Notes under the pieces: generated by a model
What the model saw: the letters and a program-made list of their open reading frames with translations, nothing else
Told to the model about the DNA's origin: nothing
Database searches by the model: none
Assembly (NCBI RefSeq): GCF_036634195.1
Contig: NZ_JAZIFY010000001.1
Location: forward strand, 1,684,501 to 1,748,500
DNA from: Streptomyces sp. P9-A4
Lineage (GTDB): Bacteria; Actinomycetota; Actinomycetes; Streptomycetales; Streptomycetaceae
Direction: 5' to 3'
DNA: 64,000 nt
In this document: positions 45,325-53,995 of the stretch, in pieces
How the letters are laid out: each line of letters opens with the position of its first letter
Position numbering within the stretch: position 1 is the first letter of the stretch
Position numbers and translations under genes: made by a program

Positions 45325-45432
45325 GCGGTGGTTGCCCTCCCCGGGCCGGCACGTGGTCGGGCGGGCCCCGTCGGGCCCTGACGTCGGGGCCGGCATCGGC
45401 GGACCCTGAACGTCCAAACTTCGACGATCTTT

Positions 45433-45442
45433 GTCCATGGAC
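45433..45442. promoter_or_regulatory. Palindrome in AraC/beta-galactosidase divergent region
   Basis: GTCCATGGAC is a perfect 10-bp palindrome 32 bp before the beta-galactosidase start, near the middle of the 149-bp divergent gap. It is a candidate operator for the AraC regulator, though AraC proteins usually bind direct repeats. Confidence 0.3.
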
Positions 45443-45473
45443 CGGTTCGCCGCCAGGGGGTGAGGGTGAGGCC

Positions 45474-47228
45474 ATGAGCACGTTCGCTGTGGGTGACGAG
45501 GACTTTCTGCTCGACGGGCGGCCGGTGCGGCTGCTGTCGGGGGCGCTGCACTACTTCCGGGTGCACGAGGGCCACTGGGAGCACCGGCTCGGGATGCTGC
45601 GTGCGATGGGCCTCGACTGCGTGGAGACGTACGTCCCCTGGAATCTGCACGAGCCGGAGCCGGGCCGGTTCGCGGACGTGGAGGCGCTCGGCCGGTTCCT
45701 GGACGCGGTGGCGCGGGCCGGGATGCGGGCGATCGTGCGCCCGGGGCCGTACATCTGCGCCGAGTGGGAGAACGGCGGGCTGCCGCACTGGGTGACCGGG
45801 CCGCTCGGCCGGCGGGTGCGGACCTTCGACCCGGAGTTCCTGGCGCCGGTGGAGGCCTGGTTCCGGCGGCTGCTTCCGCAGGTGGTGGAGCGGCAGGTGG
45901 ACCGGGGCGGCCCGGTGATCCTCGTCCAGGTGGAGAACGAGTACGGGAGTTACGGCAGCGACCGGGGATATCTGGAGTGGCTGGCGCAGCTGCTGCGGGA
46001 CTGCGGGGTGAGCGTGCCGCTCTTCACCTCGGACGGTCCCGAGGACCACATGCTGACGGGTGGTTCGGTGCCGGGGGTGCTGGCCACGGCGAACTTCGGT
46101 TCGGGGGCGCGGGAGGGCTTCGCGACGCTGCGGCGCCATCAGCCGTCGGGGCCGCTGATGTGCATGGAGTTCTGGTGCGGCTGGTTCGACCACTGGGGCA
46201 CGGAGCACGCGGTGCGGGACGCGGCGGACGCGGCGGAGGCGCTGCGGGAGATCCTGGAGTGCGGGGCCTCGGTCAACGTCTACATGGCGCACGGCGGGAC
46301 GAACTTCGGCGGCTGGGCGGGGGCGAACCGGGACGGTGAGCTGCACGACGGGCCGCTGCGGGCGACGGTGACCTCGTACGACTACGACGCTCCCATCGAC
46401 GAGGCGGGGCGGCCGACGGAGAAGTTCCGGGCCTTCCGCGAGGTGCTCGCGGCGTACGCGGAGGGGCCGCTGCCGGAGGTGCCGGAGCCGCCGGCGCGGC
46501 TCGCGGCGCCGGTCTCCGGGGCGCTCGACGGCTGGGTGCCGCTGGACGGGGTCCTGGGGGCTCTCGGCGGGGAGGAGACGGTGACGCCGGTGCCGCCGGC
46601 CTTCGAGGAGCTGGGCGTGGACCGGGGTCTGGTCCGCTACCGGGTGGCGGTGCCGGGTCCCCGGCAGCCGTATCCGCTGGGCGTGACGGGGCTGCGGGAC
46701 CGGGCGGTGGTGTGGGTCGACGGGCTGCGGGCGGGGGTGCTGGACGGGGAGGACTCCGTCCTGCCCGAGCCGGTGCCGGGTCCCGCCGTCGTGGACCTGT
46801 GGGTGGAGTCGCTCGGCCGGGTCAACTACGGGCCGCGCCTCGCGGAGCCGAAGGGGATCACCGGGGGCGTACGGCACGAGCGGCAGTATCTGCACGGGTT
46901 CCGGTCCCGGGGGCTGCGGCTCGACGCGTTCGAGGCGGCGGCGGTGGACAAGCTGGCGTTCGAGGCGGCGGCGGAGGCGTACGGGCCGGGACTCCACCGG
47001 GGGACGCTGGAGGTGGCCGGGGCCGGGGACGCGGTGCTGCGGCTGCCGGGCGCGACCCGGGGCTTCGTCTGGGTGAACGGCTTCTGCCTGGGCCGCTACT
47101 GGGCGGCGGCCGGGCCGCAGGACGCGCTGTTCGTGCCGGGTCCGGTGCTGCGGGAGGGCACGAACGAGGTGTGGGTGCTGGAGCTGGAGGGGGACGCGGC
47201 TCCGTCGGTGGAGCTGGATCCGGCGTAG
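45474..47228 (+). CDS. Glycoside hydrolase family 35 beta-galactosidase
   Basis: A 584-residue retaining beta-galactosidase. The GH35 catalytic barrel has the signature GPYICAEWENGGLP at about residue 90, the acid/base Glu in QVENEYGSYG (about 156) and the nucleophile Glu in CMEFWCGWFDHWG (about 232). C-terminal jelly-roll domains end with the conserved GFVWVNGFCLGRYW segment. No signal peptide is seen, so the enzyme is probably cytosolic and acts on imported galactosides. The ATG follows a GGGGGTGAGGGTGAGG purine-rich stretch. Control by the divergent AraC regulator is likely. Confidence 0.94.
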   Translation: MSTFAVGDEDFLLDGRPVRLLSGALHYFRVHEGHWEHRLGMLRAMGLDCVETYVPWNLHEPEPGRFADVEALGRFLDAVARAGMRAIVRPGPYICAEWENGGLPHWVTGPLGRRVRTFDPEFLAPVEAWFRRLLPQVVERQVDRGGPVILVQVENEYGSYGSDRGYLEWLAQLLRDCGVSVPLFTSDGPEDHMLTGGSVPGVLATANFGSGAREGFATLRRHQPSGPLMCMEFWCGWFDHWGTEHAVRDAADAAEALREILECGASVNVYMAHGGTNFGGWAGANRDGELHDGPLRATVTSYDYDAPIDEAGRPTEKFRAFREVLAAYAEGPLPEVPEPPARLAAPVSGALDGWVPLDGVLGALGGEETVTPVPPAFEELGVDRGLVRYRVAVPGPRQPYPLGVTGLRDRAVVWVDGLRAGVLDGEDSVLPEPVPGPAVVDLWVESLGRVNYGPRLAEPKGITGGVRHERQYLHGFRSRGLRLDAFEAAAVDKLAFEAAAEAYGPGLHRGTLEVAGAGDAVLRLPGATRGFVWVNGFCLGRYWAAAGPQDALFVPGPVLREGTNEVWVLELEGDAAPSVELDPA

Positions 47229-47253
47229 ACACAACGGCGCCCCGGAGCCCCGC

Positions 47254-47314
47254 GTGGACGTGACGGTGCCGCGCGTGGACGTCGTGACGGTGCCGCACTG
47301 GACGTGACGGTGCC
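47254..47314 (+). repeat. Three imperfect copies of a GTGGACGTGACGGTGCC unit
   Basis: Copies start at 47254, 47275 and 47298-47299; the middle one carries a 3-base insertion (GTCGTG). They lie between the beta-galactosidase stop and the following terminator. Confidence 0.85.
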
Positions 47315-47341
47315 CCGGAGCCGAGGCCGCTCCGGGGCACC
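47309..47341. terminator. Bidirectional terminator between GH35 and trypsin genes
   Basis: GGTGCCCCGGAG and CTCCGGGGCACC form a perfect 12-bp stem with a 9-base loop between convergent genes. Confidence 0.9.
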
Positions 47342-47355
47342 TGTTCACGGGGCCG

Positions 47356-48204
<849 letters not shown>

Positions 48205-48299
48205 CGGATTATGGACAACGGCCAACTGGCCCCACAAGGAAGCGTTTTCGGCCAGGCCCGGCAAGGGGACCGTACAGTGGACGGAAGGGGGGAACCGGT

Positions 48300-49184
48300 A
48301 TGCCGCACCGCCAGGAGGGCGCTCGCGTCGCCCACGGCTTCCCGCACCGCGCCGCGGTCGGGGACTCGGTCACCGCGCTCTACCGGCGCCTCTCCCCCGA
48401 CGGCGTGCAGCGCTACCCGGCGAGCGTGCCGGCCGCCGACGTGGCCCTCGGCGACGACGAGGACCTCCACCTCGGCACCCAGCGGGTGGCCCGCGCCCTG
48501 GTCCGGCACCTGCGGCTGCCCGAGGCGCGCATGGTGGTGAGCTTCCGGCAGATGGAGCACGCGGCGGCCGTCGAACTCACGGCGGGACCCGAGTACTTCG
48601 TGGAGCTGAACGACCGCTTCCGGAGCCGCCGCCGGGACATCGGCGCGGCCCTCGCCCACGAGATCACCCATGTCCTGCTGCACCGGCTCGGCCTCGGGTT
48701 CCCCGGCGCCGCGGAGAACGAGATCCTCACCGATGTCGTCACCACCTATCTGGGCGCGGGCTGGCTGCTGCTCGACGCGTTCCGGCAGGACGGCGTGGAG
48801 AGCCAGAAGCTGGGTTATCTGACCCCGGAGGAGTTCGGCTACGTCCTCGCCAAACGGGCCGAGGTCTTCGGCGAGGACCCCTCGCCCTGGTTCACCAGCG
48901 ACGTGGCCTACGAGGCCTGGGTGCGCGGTCGGGCGGAGGCCGACCGGGAGCGGACGCCGCCGCCGCTCGCCGGAGCGGGCTGGGCCGAGCGCCGCCGGTA
49001 CGGCTGGGAGCGCCGGCGGGGCCGGGCGGGCGAGGGCGCCCCGTACCGCTTCGACGGCGGAGCACCTGCCACGGGCGTCTCCTTCCGCTGCCCGGTCTGC
49101 CGCCAGCGCCTCCGCGTCCCGGCGGGCCGGGCGCTGCGGGCCCGGTGCGGGGTGTGCCGGACGGTACTGGAGTGCGCGGGCTAG
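48300..49184 (+). CDS. Putative zinc metalloprotease with C-terminal zinc ribbon
   Basis: A 294-residue protein I do not recognise by name. Residues about 115-150 form a helix with HEITH (an HExxH zinc site), followed by AAENEILTD, whose Glu could be the third ligand as in gluzincins. The last about 35 residues hold two CxxC pairs (CPVC and CGVC), a zinc ribbon. No signal peptide is visible, so it is probably cytosolic. AAGGGGGG precedes the ATG. The TAG stop lies inside a large palindrome. It is divergent from trypsin but no functional link is evident. Protease activity is inferred from the motif alone. Confidence 0.8.
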   Translation: MPHRQEGARVAHGFPHRAAVGDSVTALYRRLSPDGVQRYPASVPAADVALGDDEDLHLGTQRVARALVRHLRLPEARMVVSFRQMEHAAAVELTAGPEYFVELNDRFRSRRRDIGAALAHEITHVLLHRLGLGFPGAAENEILTDVVTTYLGAGWLLLDAFRQDGVESQKLGYLTPEEFGYVLAKRAEVFGEDPSPWFTSDVAYEAWVRGRAEADRERTPPPLAGAGWAERRRYGWERRRGRAGEGAPYRFDGGAPATGVSFRCPVCRQRLRVPAGRALRARCGVCRTVLECAG

Positions 49185-49247
49185 GGCCTGTCGTCACACT
49201 CCCGTCGTCGCCCATGGGGCAGGCGGGAGTTCGACGACAGGCCCTAG
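49181..49247. repeat. 67-bp palindromic element (MITE-like or terminator)
   Basis: The outer arms CTAGGGCCTGTCGTC and GACGACAGGCCCTAG pair perfectly over 15 bp; an inner pair ACTCCCG/CGGGAGT adds 7 bp around a 19-base centre. Both ends are CTAG. The element supplies the stop codon of the upstream gene. Its size and perfect ends suggest a non-autonomous mobile repeat; it would also act as a transcription terminator. Confidence 0.75.
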
Positions 49248-49319
49248 ACGGGCCCGGCGGCGCGCCCGGCGAGGGCGATCGATTTGCGCCAGGACCGGAC
49301 GGGGGGTCAGGGTCGGGGC

Positions 49320-50789
49320 ATGAGCACGTTGTTCGACGCCATCCGCGACGGGGACGAGGACGGGGCCGTACGCGCCCTGCGGGACGGGGCCGACCCCGAG
49401 GACCGGGAGGACGAGGAGACCGCCCTCTACCGGGCGGCCGTCAGCAACGAGGCCGGAATCGTAAGGGTCCTGCTGGCCGCCGGGGCGGACCCGGGCCGGG
49501 GCAGCGGCGAGGACGACGGCGACCTGCCGCTGTGCGGGGCCGCCTGCGGCGGGCACGCAGGAGTGGTCCGGGCCCTGCTCTCGGCGGGCGCGCCGGCGGA
49601 CCAGGAGGAGGCCTACGGCTTCACGGCGCTCGCCTGGGCGCTGCGCCTCGGGCACGCGGACACGGCCAGGGTGCTCCTGGAGTACGGGGCCGACCCGGAC
49701 CGGCGCGGACCCGACGGGCTGCTCCCCCTGGTGGCCGCCGCCCGGCGCGGCTCCACCGGCTGTGTGCGGGCGCTCCTGGACCACGGGGCGGACGCGCGGG
49801 AGGCCGCGCTCCGGGAAGCGCGGCGCTGGATCGGCGTGGACATCGCGGCCGAGCTGCGGCGCGGGCTCGTCGCAGGGAACGAGGGCGGGGAGACGTACGA
49901 GGCGGTGGTGCGCCGGGTCCGGGAGGACGGCGGGGTGACGGTGGTCGTCGAACTGCTGCGGGAGGACGGCGCCCCGGGGCGCGGCGACGACCGGGGAACC
50001 GGGCACGCGGCGGTCGCCACCCTCCTGGAGACCGCGCTCGGACTGCACACCTCGCACGAGGAGCTGGCCGCGCGGGCGCTGCGCTGCGGCGATCCGGAGC
50101 TGGACGACTGGACGACGGCGGTGGCCGAACTGGCCGGCCGGGCCGACGAGGAGACCTTCGTGGCGGCGGCGGCCTGGTGCGCGTACCGCGATCCGCTGCG
50201 CCGGGCGCTCGGCGCGCGGGTCCTCGGCGCCCTGCCCGGCTTCGGGCCGAGCGCGGTGCCGGTGCTGCGGAGGGTGGCGGCGGAGGCCGCGGGCACCGCG
50301 CGCGAACCGGCGCTGTCGGTGGTGTGGGCGCTCGGGGAGTGCGCGGAGCCGTCGGCCGTGCCCGAACTCCTCGCGGTGGCGGAGCATCCCGACCCGGTGG
50401 TGCGGCGGGCCGTCGCGGGGGCGCTCGCCGGGATCGTGCCGGCCGGGCACGTGGAGGCGCTCGGGGTGCTGCTCGCGCTGAGCCGGGACGGTGACGCGCG
50501 GGTACGGGACTGGGCGACGCTCGCCCTGGCCGAACTGCCCGACGACACCCCGCTCGTACGGGAGGGGCTCGCGGAGCGGCTCGGCGACAGCGATCCGGAG
50601 ACGGCGGCGGAGGCGGCGCGCGGGCTGGCGATCCGTCAGGACCCGCGCGCCGTCGACGCGCTGGCCGCGGTCCTGGCGGACGGCGACCCGGAGGGCGCGG
50701 CGCGGGAGACAGCGCTCGCCGCCCTGGAGTACGTGCACGACCCCCGGGTCAGGACCCGGCTGGAGTGGATGCACCCGCGCCGCGCCTGA
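49320..50789 (+). CDS. Ankyrin-repeat and HEAT-repeat protein
   Basis: A 489-residue cytosolic scaffold-like protein. The first about 170 residues are four or five ankyrin repeats (AVSNEAGIVRVLLAAGADP, GHAGVVRALLSAGAPAD, LGHADTARVLLEYGADPD, GSTGCVRALLDHGADA). The C-terminal about 250 residues are HEAT/PBS-lyase-type repeats (PVVRRAVAGALAG, ARVRDWATLALAELP, PETAAEAARGLAIRQ). The full combination is common in streptomycetes but its partner is unknown. The ATG at 49320 begins the first repeat; only a weak GGGG ribosome site is present. The stop lies 15 bp from the convergent RNase gene. Confidence 0.87.
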   Translation: MSTLFDAIRDGDEDGAVRALRDGADPEDREDEETALYRAAVSNEAGIVRVLLAAGADPGRGSGEDDGDLPLCGAACGGHAGVVRALLSAGAPADQEEAYGFTALAWALRLGHADTARVLLEYGADPDRRGPDGLLPLVAAARRGSTGCVRALLDHGADAREAALREARRWIGVDIAAELRRGLVAGNEGGETYEAVVRRVREDGGVTVVVELLREDGAPGRGDDRGTGHAAVATLLETALGLHTSHEELAARALRCGDPELDDWTTAVAELAGRADEETFVAAAAWCAYRDPLRRALGARVLGALPGFGPSAVPVLRRVAAEAAGTAREPALSVVWALGECAEPSAVPELLAVAEHPDPVVRRAVAGALAGIVPAGHVEALGVLLALSRDGDARVRDWATLALAELPDDTPLVREGLAERLGDSDPETAAEAARGLAIRQDPRAVDALAAVLADGDPEGAARETALAALEYVHDPRVRTRLEWMHPRRA

Positions 50790-50804
50790 GCGCGCGGAGG
50801 GGCG

Positions 50805-51230
50805 TCAGCAGCCGTGGTCGATCAGGTCGAACGACGCGTAGTGGTCGGAGGTGTAGTAGTCCTCGTCCGCCGCGTTCCCGGTCACGATCCGGCGGGCGCC
50901 CCGGGTGGAGACGTTCGGGGTCTTGACCGTGTACTCGTGGTAGTAGCCCAGCGTGTGGGAGGGCAGGACGCCTTCCCGGTTCTGGAAGACGGAGCCGTCC
51001 TGGCTGTACGGGAAGGGCCCGCCCGCGTCGATGAGGCGCAGCGTCGTGTACGCCTGGCTCGGCAGGGCCGAGTAGCAGATGTCCCCGACGGAGGCGGTCG
51101 CCGCGACGGTGGTCACGACGGCGGCGGGCGCGGGGGCCGGCGCGGCGGTGGCGGGGGCGCCGAGGAGGAGGGAGGACAGGAGGGCGGTGGCGACACCGCC
51201 GGCGAGGGTGAATCGAGGGGGGATTCGCAT
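50805..51230 (-). CDS. Secreted guanyl-specific ribonuclease (RNase Sa type)
   Basis: A 141-residue exported RNase of the N1/T1/Sa superfamily, which cleaves RNA after guanine. A Sec signal ends near ATA (residues about 27-30), followed by a short Ala/Pro propeptide. The mature enzyme shows GPFPYSQDGSVFQNRE (guanine-binding loop and catalytic Glu), RRIVTG (catalytic Arg) and DHYASFDLIDHGC (catalytic His). The cysteines in DICYSAL and the final GC match the single disulfide of RNase Sa. No barstar-type inhibitor gene is adjacent. The ribosome site is weak. Confidence 0.95.
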   Translation of the reverse strand: MRIPPRFTLAGGVATALLSSLLLGAPATAAPAPAPAAVVTTVAATASVGDICYSALPSQAYTTLRLIDAGGPFPYSQDGSVFQNREGVLPSHTLGYYHEYTVKTPNVSTRGARRIVTGNAADEDYYTSDHYASFDLIDHGC

Positions 51231-51536
51231 GACTACGACGATGACGCGCGTAGATCCCGCCGGGAAGGCCGACGGGCCTCAATTCTCCGGACGTTAACCC
51301 CTTCCCCGCGAACGTGGGGATCCCGTGTGCGGCGCGGGGATCGCGAGGACCGGGAGGACCGGGAGGACCGGGAGGACCGGGAGGACCGGGAGGAAGCCCC
51401 GCATGCCGGAGGCGACGGGGAGCCGGCGACGGTCACCCGTATCCAGGCCGGGGCGACCGACCGCCGACGCCCCGCGACCGGACGCCTCACCGAAGAGGGC
51501 CGGACACCCCCGCCGGCGTGATCCGAGAGGCAGCTC
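51231..51536. other. 306-bp gap with 9-bp tandem repeats, no gene seen
   Basis: The gap lies between the RNase gene start and the stop of an SDR gene, so it must hold the RNase promoter; I cannot place it. Its centre is the GAGGACCGG tandem array at 51345-51395. No coding sequence is supported. Confidence 0.6.
51345..51395 (+). repeat. Tandem array of GAGGACCGG, 5.6 copies
   Basis: Five perfect 9-bp copies (51345-51389) followed by a partial sixth. The unit is a multiple of three but lies in no gene I support. Confidence 0.95.
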
Positions 51537-52412
51537 TTAGGCCCCGTACACCTTGCCCGGCGGCTCCGCCTCCGCGAGGAGTTCGCGGGCCGTCTCGCCC
51601 GCCTCCGCCGGGGTCCGGCGTCCGCCCTTGTCCGCCGTCGGGCCCGGACGCCAGCCCTCCATGACGGTGAGCCGGCCGCCCTCGGACTCGAAGACCCTGC
51701 CGGTCACACCCTCGGAGGCGGCCGAGCCCAGCCACACCACCAGCGGTGACACGTCCTCGGGCAGCGCTTCGAGCCCGTCGAAGACCTGCTCGGTCATCCG
51801 GGTCCTGGCCGACGGGGCGATGGCGTTGACCTGGACCCCGTAGCGGGCCAGTTCCGCCGCCGCGACCAGGGTGAGGCCGACGATCGCGGCCTTGGCCGCC
51901 GCGTAGTTGCCCTGCCCGACGCTGCCCAGGAGCCCGGCGCCCGAGGTGGTGTGGACGATCCGCGCCACCGGTGTCCGTCCGGCCTTCGCCTCGGCCCGCC
52001 AGTACGCGGCGGCGTGCCGCAGCGGCAGGAAGTGGCCCTTGCCGTGGACCCGCATGACGGCGTCCCAGTCCTCCTCGTCGAGGTTGACGAGCATCCGGTC
52101 GCGCAGGAAGCCGGCGTTGCTGACGAGGGTGTCGAGCCGCCCGTACGTGTCGAGGGCGGTCGCGACGAGGGAGGCGGCGCCCTCGGTGGTCGCGATGTCG
52201 CCGCCGTGCGCGACAGCCTCGCCGCCCGCGGCCCTGATCTCCTCGACGACCGCCGCCGCCGGGCTGTCGGGCCCGGGGCGGCCGTCGAGGCCGACTCCCA
52301 GGTCGTTGACGACGACCCGGGCGCCCTCGGCGGCGAAGGCGAGCGCGTGCGCCCGTCCGAGCCCGCGTCCGGCTCCCGTCACGATGACCACGCGACCCTC
52401 GCAGATCCCCAT
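51537..52412 (-). CDS. Short-chain dehydrogenase, Rv3548c-like (HIP degradation)
   Basis: A 291-residue NAD(P)-dependent SDR. Cofactor motif TGAGRGLGRAHA is at residues 12-23, NAG in LVSNAGFL, and the catalytic Ser and YxxxK are in TTSGAGLLGSVGQGNYAAAK. The whole sequence, including MGICEGRVVIVTGAG and the APSARTRMTEQVF segment, closely resembles M. tuberculosis Rv3548c, a member of the KstR2 regulon for steroid C/D-ring breakdown. It lies one base downstream of the other SDR gene with AAGGAG before its start. The C-terminal end is Ala/Glu-rich. The exact oxidation step is not settled. Confidence 0.88.
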   Translation of the reverse strand: MGICEGRVVIVTGAGRGLGRAHALAFAAEGARVVVNDLGVGLDGRPGPDSPAAAVVEEIRAAGGEAVAHGGDIATTEGAASLVATALDTYGRLDTLVSNAGFLRDRMLVNLDEEDWDAVMRVHGKGHFLPLRHAAAYWRAEAKAGRTPVARIVHTTSGAGLLGSVGQGNYAAAKAAIVGLTLVAAAELARYGVQVNAIAPSARTRMTEQVFDGLEALPEDVSPLVVWLGSAASEGVTGRVFESEGGRLTVMEGWRPGPTADKGGRRTPAEAGETARELLAEAEPPGKVYGA

Positions 52413-52413
52413 G

Positions 52414-53178
52414 TCAGCTCTCCTTGTTGGCGGTTGCGGCGTCCAGGAAGGCGGGGCGTTCGCCGCCGCCGTGCACGAGGAGCGAGGCCCCCGAGACATA
52501 GCCGGCCCGGCCGGAGGCGAGGAAGACGGCCGCCTCCCCGATCTCGTCCGGTTCGGCGAGCCGGCCCAGCGGTACGGTCCGGCCGACGGCGGCGATCCCG
52601 TCCTCGTCGCCGTAGTGCAGATGGGACAGTTCGGTCCTGACCATGCCGAGGACGAGGGTGTTGACCCGTATCTCGGGGGCCCATTCGACGGCCATGGAGC
52701 GGGCCAGGTTCTCCAGGCCCGCCTTGGCCGCGCCGTAGGCGGCGGTCCCCGGGGAGGGCCGGGTGCCGCTGACGCTGCCGATCATGACGACCGCGCCGCG
52801 CGAGGCGCGGAGCAGCGGGCGGGCGGCGAGGCTGACGGTGAGCGGGGCGGTGAGGTTGAGTTCGACGACCCGCGCGTGGCGTTCGGCCTCGCCCTCGCCG
52901 AGGAGTCGGTACGGCGTGCCGCCCGCGTTGTTGACGAGCGCGTCCAGCCGTCCGTACCGCTCGGCGAAGGCGGTGAAGAACTCCCGTACGGCGGTGGGTT
53001 CTCGCAGGTCGAGCGGGTGGAAGTCGGCGGTGCGGCCCTCCGCCGCGACCGGTGTGTCCGGGGGTCTGCGGGCGCAGACGGCGACCCGGGCGCCGGCCCG
53101 CAGAAAGGCGCGTGCGATGCCCGCTCCGACGCCTCGGGTTCCGCCGGTGACGAGCACGACCCTCCCGTCCAGCTCCAT
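52414..53178 (-). CDS. Short-chain dehydrogenase in KstR2-type cluster
   Basis: A 254-residue classical SDR: TGGTRGVGAGIA cofactor loop near residue 11, LVNNAGG, catalytic Ser in IGSVSG and YxxxK in YGAAKAGLE, and a C-terminal GASLLVHGGGERP segment. It occupies the place of Rv3549c in the mycobacterial HIP cluster and is divergent from echA20 across a 67-bp gap that carries a KstR2-like palindrome. It probably oxidises or reduces a hydroxyl on a ring C/D intermediate; the step is inferred from context. Confidence 0.85.
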   Translation of the reverse strand: MELDGRVVLVTGGTRGVGAGIARAFLRAGARVAVCARRPPDTPVAAEGRTADFHPLDLREPTAVREFFTAFAERYGRLDALVNNAGGTPYRLLGEGEAERHARVVELNLTAPLTVSLAARPLLRASRGAVVMIGSVSGTRPSPGTAAYGAAKAGLENLARSMAVEWAPEIRVNTLVLGMVRTELSHLHYGDEDGIAAVGRTVPLGRLAEPDEIGEAAVFLASGRAGYVSGASLLVHGGGERPAFLDAATANKES

Positions 53179-53207
53179 CGGCTGCTACCTTCCTCCTCAA
53201 GAGGTTA

Positions 53208-53227
53208 CCTAACAAACGTTTGGTGGA
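53208..53227. promoter_or_regulatory. KstR2-like operator between SDR and echA20
   Basis: The core AACAAACGTTTGGT (53211-53224) is a near-palindrome that fits the mycobacterial KstR2 motif AnCAAGnnCTTGnT except at the two inner positions. It lies in the divergent promoter gap and has the same design as the site at 63247-63266. Confidence 0.7.
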
Positions 53228-53245
53228 AAGGTAGCTGATCCACTC

Positions 53246-53995
53246 ATGGGTGTCTGCACCTCGCGCCCCGCTCCGGGCGTGGCCCTGGTCACCGTCGACT
53301 TCCCCCCCGTCAACGCCCTGCCCGTCAAGGGCTGGTACGCGCTCGCCGACGCCGTCCGCACGGCCGGCCGCGACCCCGAGGTCCGCTGTGTCGTCCTCAC
53401 CGCCGAGGGCCGCGGCTTCAACGCGGGCGTCGACATCAAGGAGTTGCAGCGCGACCCCGGGCACACCTCCCTGATCGGCGCCAACAGCGGCTGCGCCGAG
53501 GCCTTCGCCGCCGTCTACGAGTGCGAGGTGCCGGTGGTGGCCGCGGTCGCCGGGCACTGTCTGGGCGGCGGCATCGGGCTCGTCGGCAACGCCGACGCGA
53601 TCGTCGCCGCCGAGGACGCCGTCTTCGGTCTGCCCGAGCTGGACCGGGGCGCCCTCGGCGCCGCCACCCATCTCGCCCGGCTGGTCCCCCAGCATCTGAT
53701 GCGGACGCTCTACTACACCTCGCGGACCGCGACCGCCGCCGAACTGCACGCCCACGGCTCGGTGTGGCAGGTGGTCCCCCGCGCCGGTCTCCTGGACGCC
53801 GCCCTCGGGCTCGCCGGGGAGATCGCGGCGAAGGACGGCAGCCTGCTGCGGCTCGCCAAGGCCGCGCTCAACGGCATCGACCCCGTGGACGTACGGCGCA
53901 GCTACCGCTTCGAGCAGGGCTTCACCTTCGAGGCCAATCTGAGCGGGGTCGCCGACCGGGTCCGCGACACCTTCGGAAAGGAGAACTCCCCGTGA
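53246..53995 (+). CDS. echA20: Enoyl-CoA hydratase-family ring D hydrolase
   Basis: A 249-residue crotonase-fold protein. The oxyanion-hole segments are FNAGVDIKEL (about 59-68) and GHCLGGGIGLV. It resembles EchA20 (Rv3550), which in M. tuberculosis opens ring D of the HIP-derived CoA ester, rather than a standard hydratase: the usual first Glu region carries other residues (ANSGCAEAFAAVYECEVPV in split form). It is the first gene of a four-gene operon coupled by four-base overlaps to ipdA, ipdB and ipdC, the same order as in mycobacteria. Confidence 0.88.
   Translation: MGVCTSRPAPGVALVTVDFPPVNALPVKGWYALADAVRTAGRDPEVRCVVLTAEGRGFNAGVDIKELQRDPGHTSLIGANSGCAEAFAAVYECEVPVVAAVAGHCLGGGIGLVGNADAIVAAEDAVFGLPELDRGALGAATHLARLVPQHLMRTLYYTSRTATAAELHAHGSVWQVVPRAGLLDAALGLAGEIAAKDGSLLRLAKAALNGIDPVDVRRSYRFEQGFTFEANLSGVADRVRDTFGKENSP

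Noticed and set aside
49181..49247. A complete insertion sequence
   Set aside because: Only a 67-bp palindrome is present, with no transposase gene or target duplication that I can show.
51303..51320. A CRISPR-repeat-like palindrome (TCCCCGCGAACGTGGGGA)
   Set aside because: It resembles half of a type I-E repeat, but there is a single copy, no regular spacing and no cas gene nearby.
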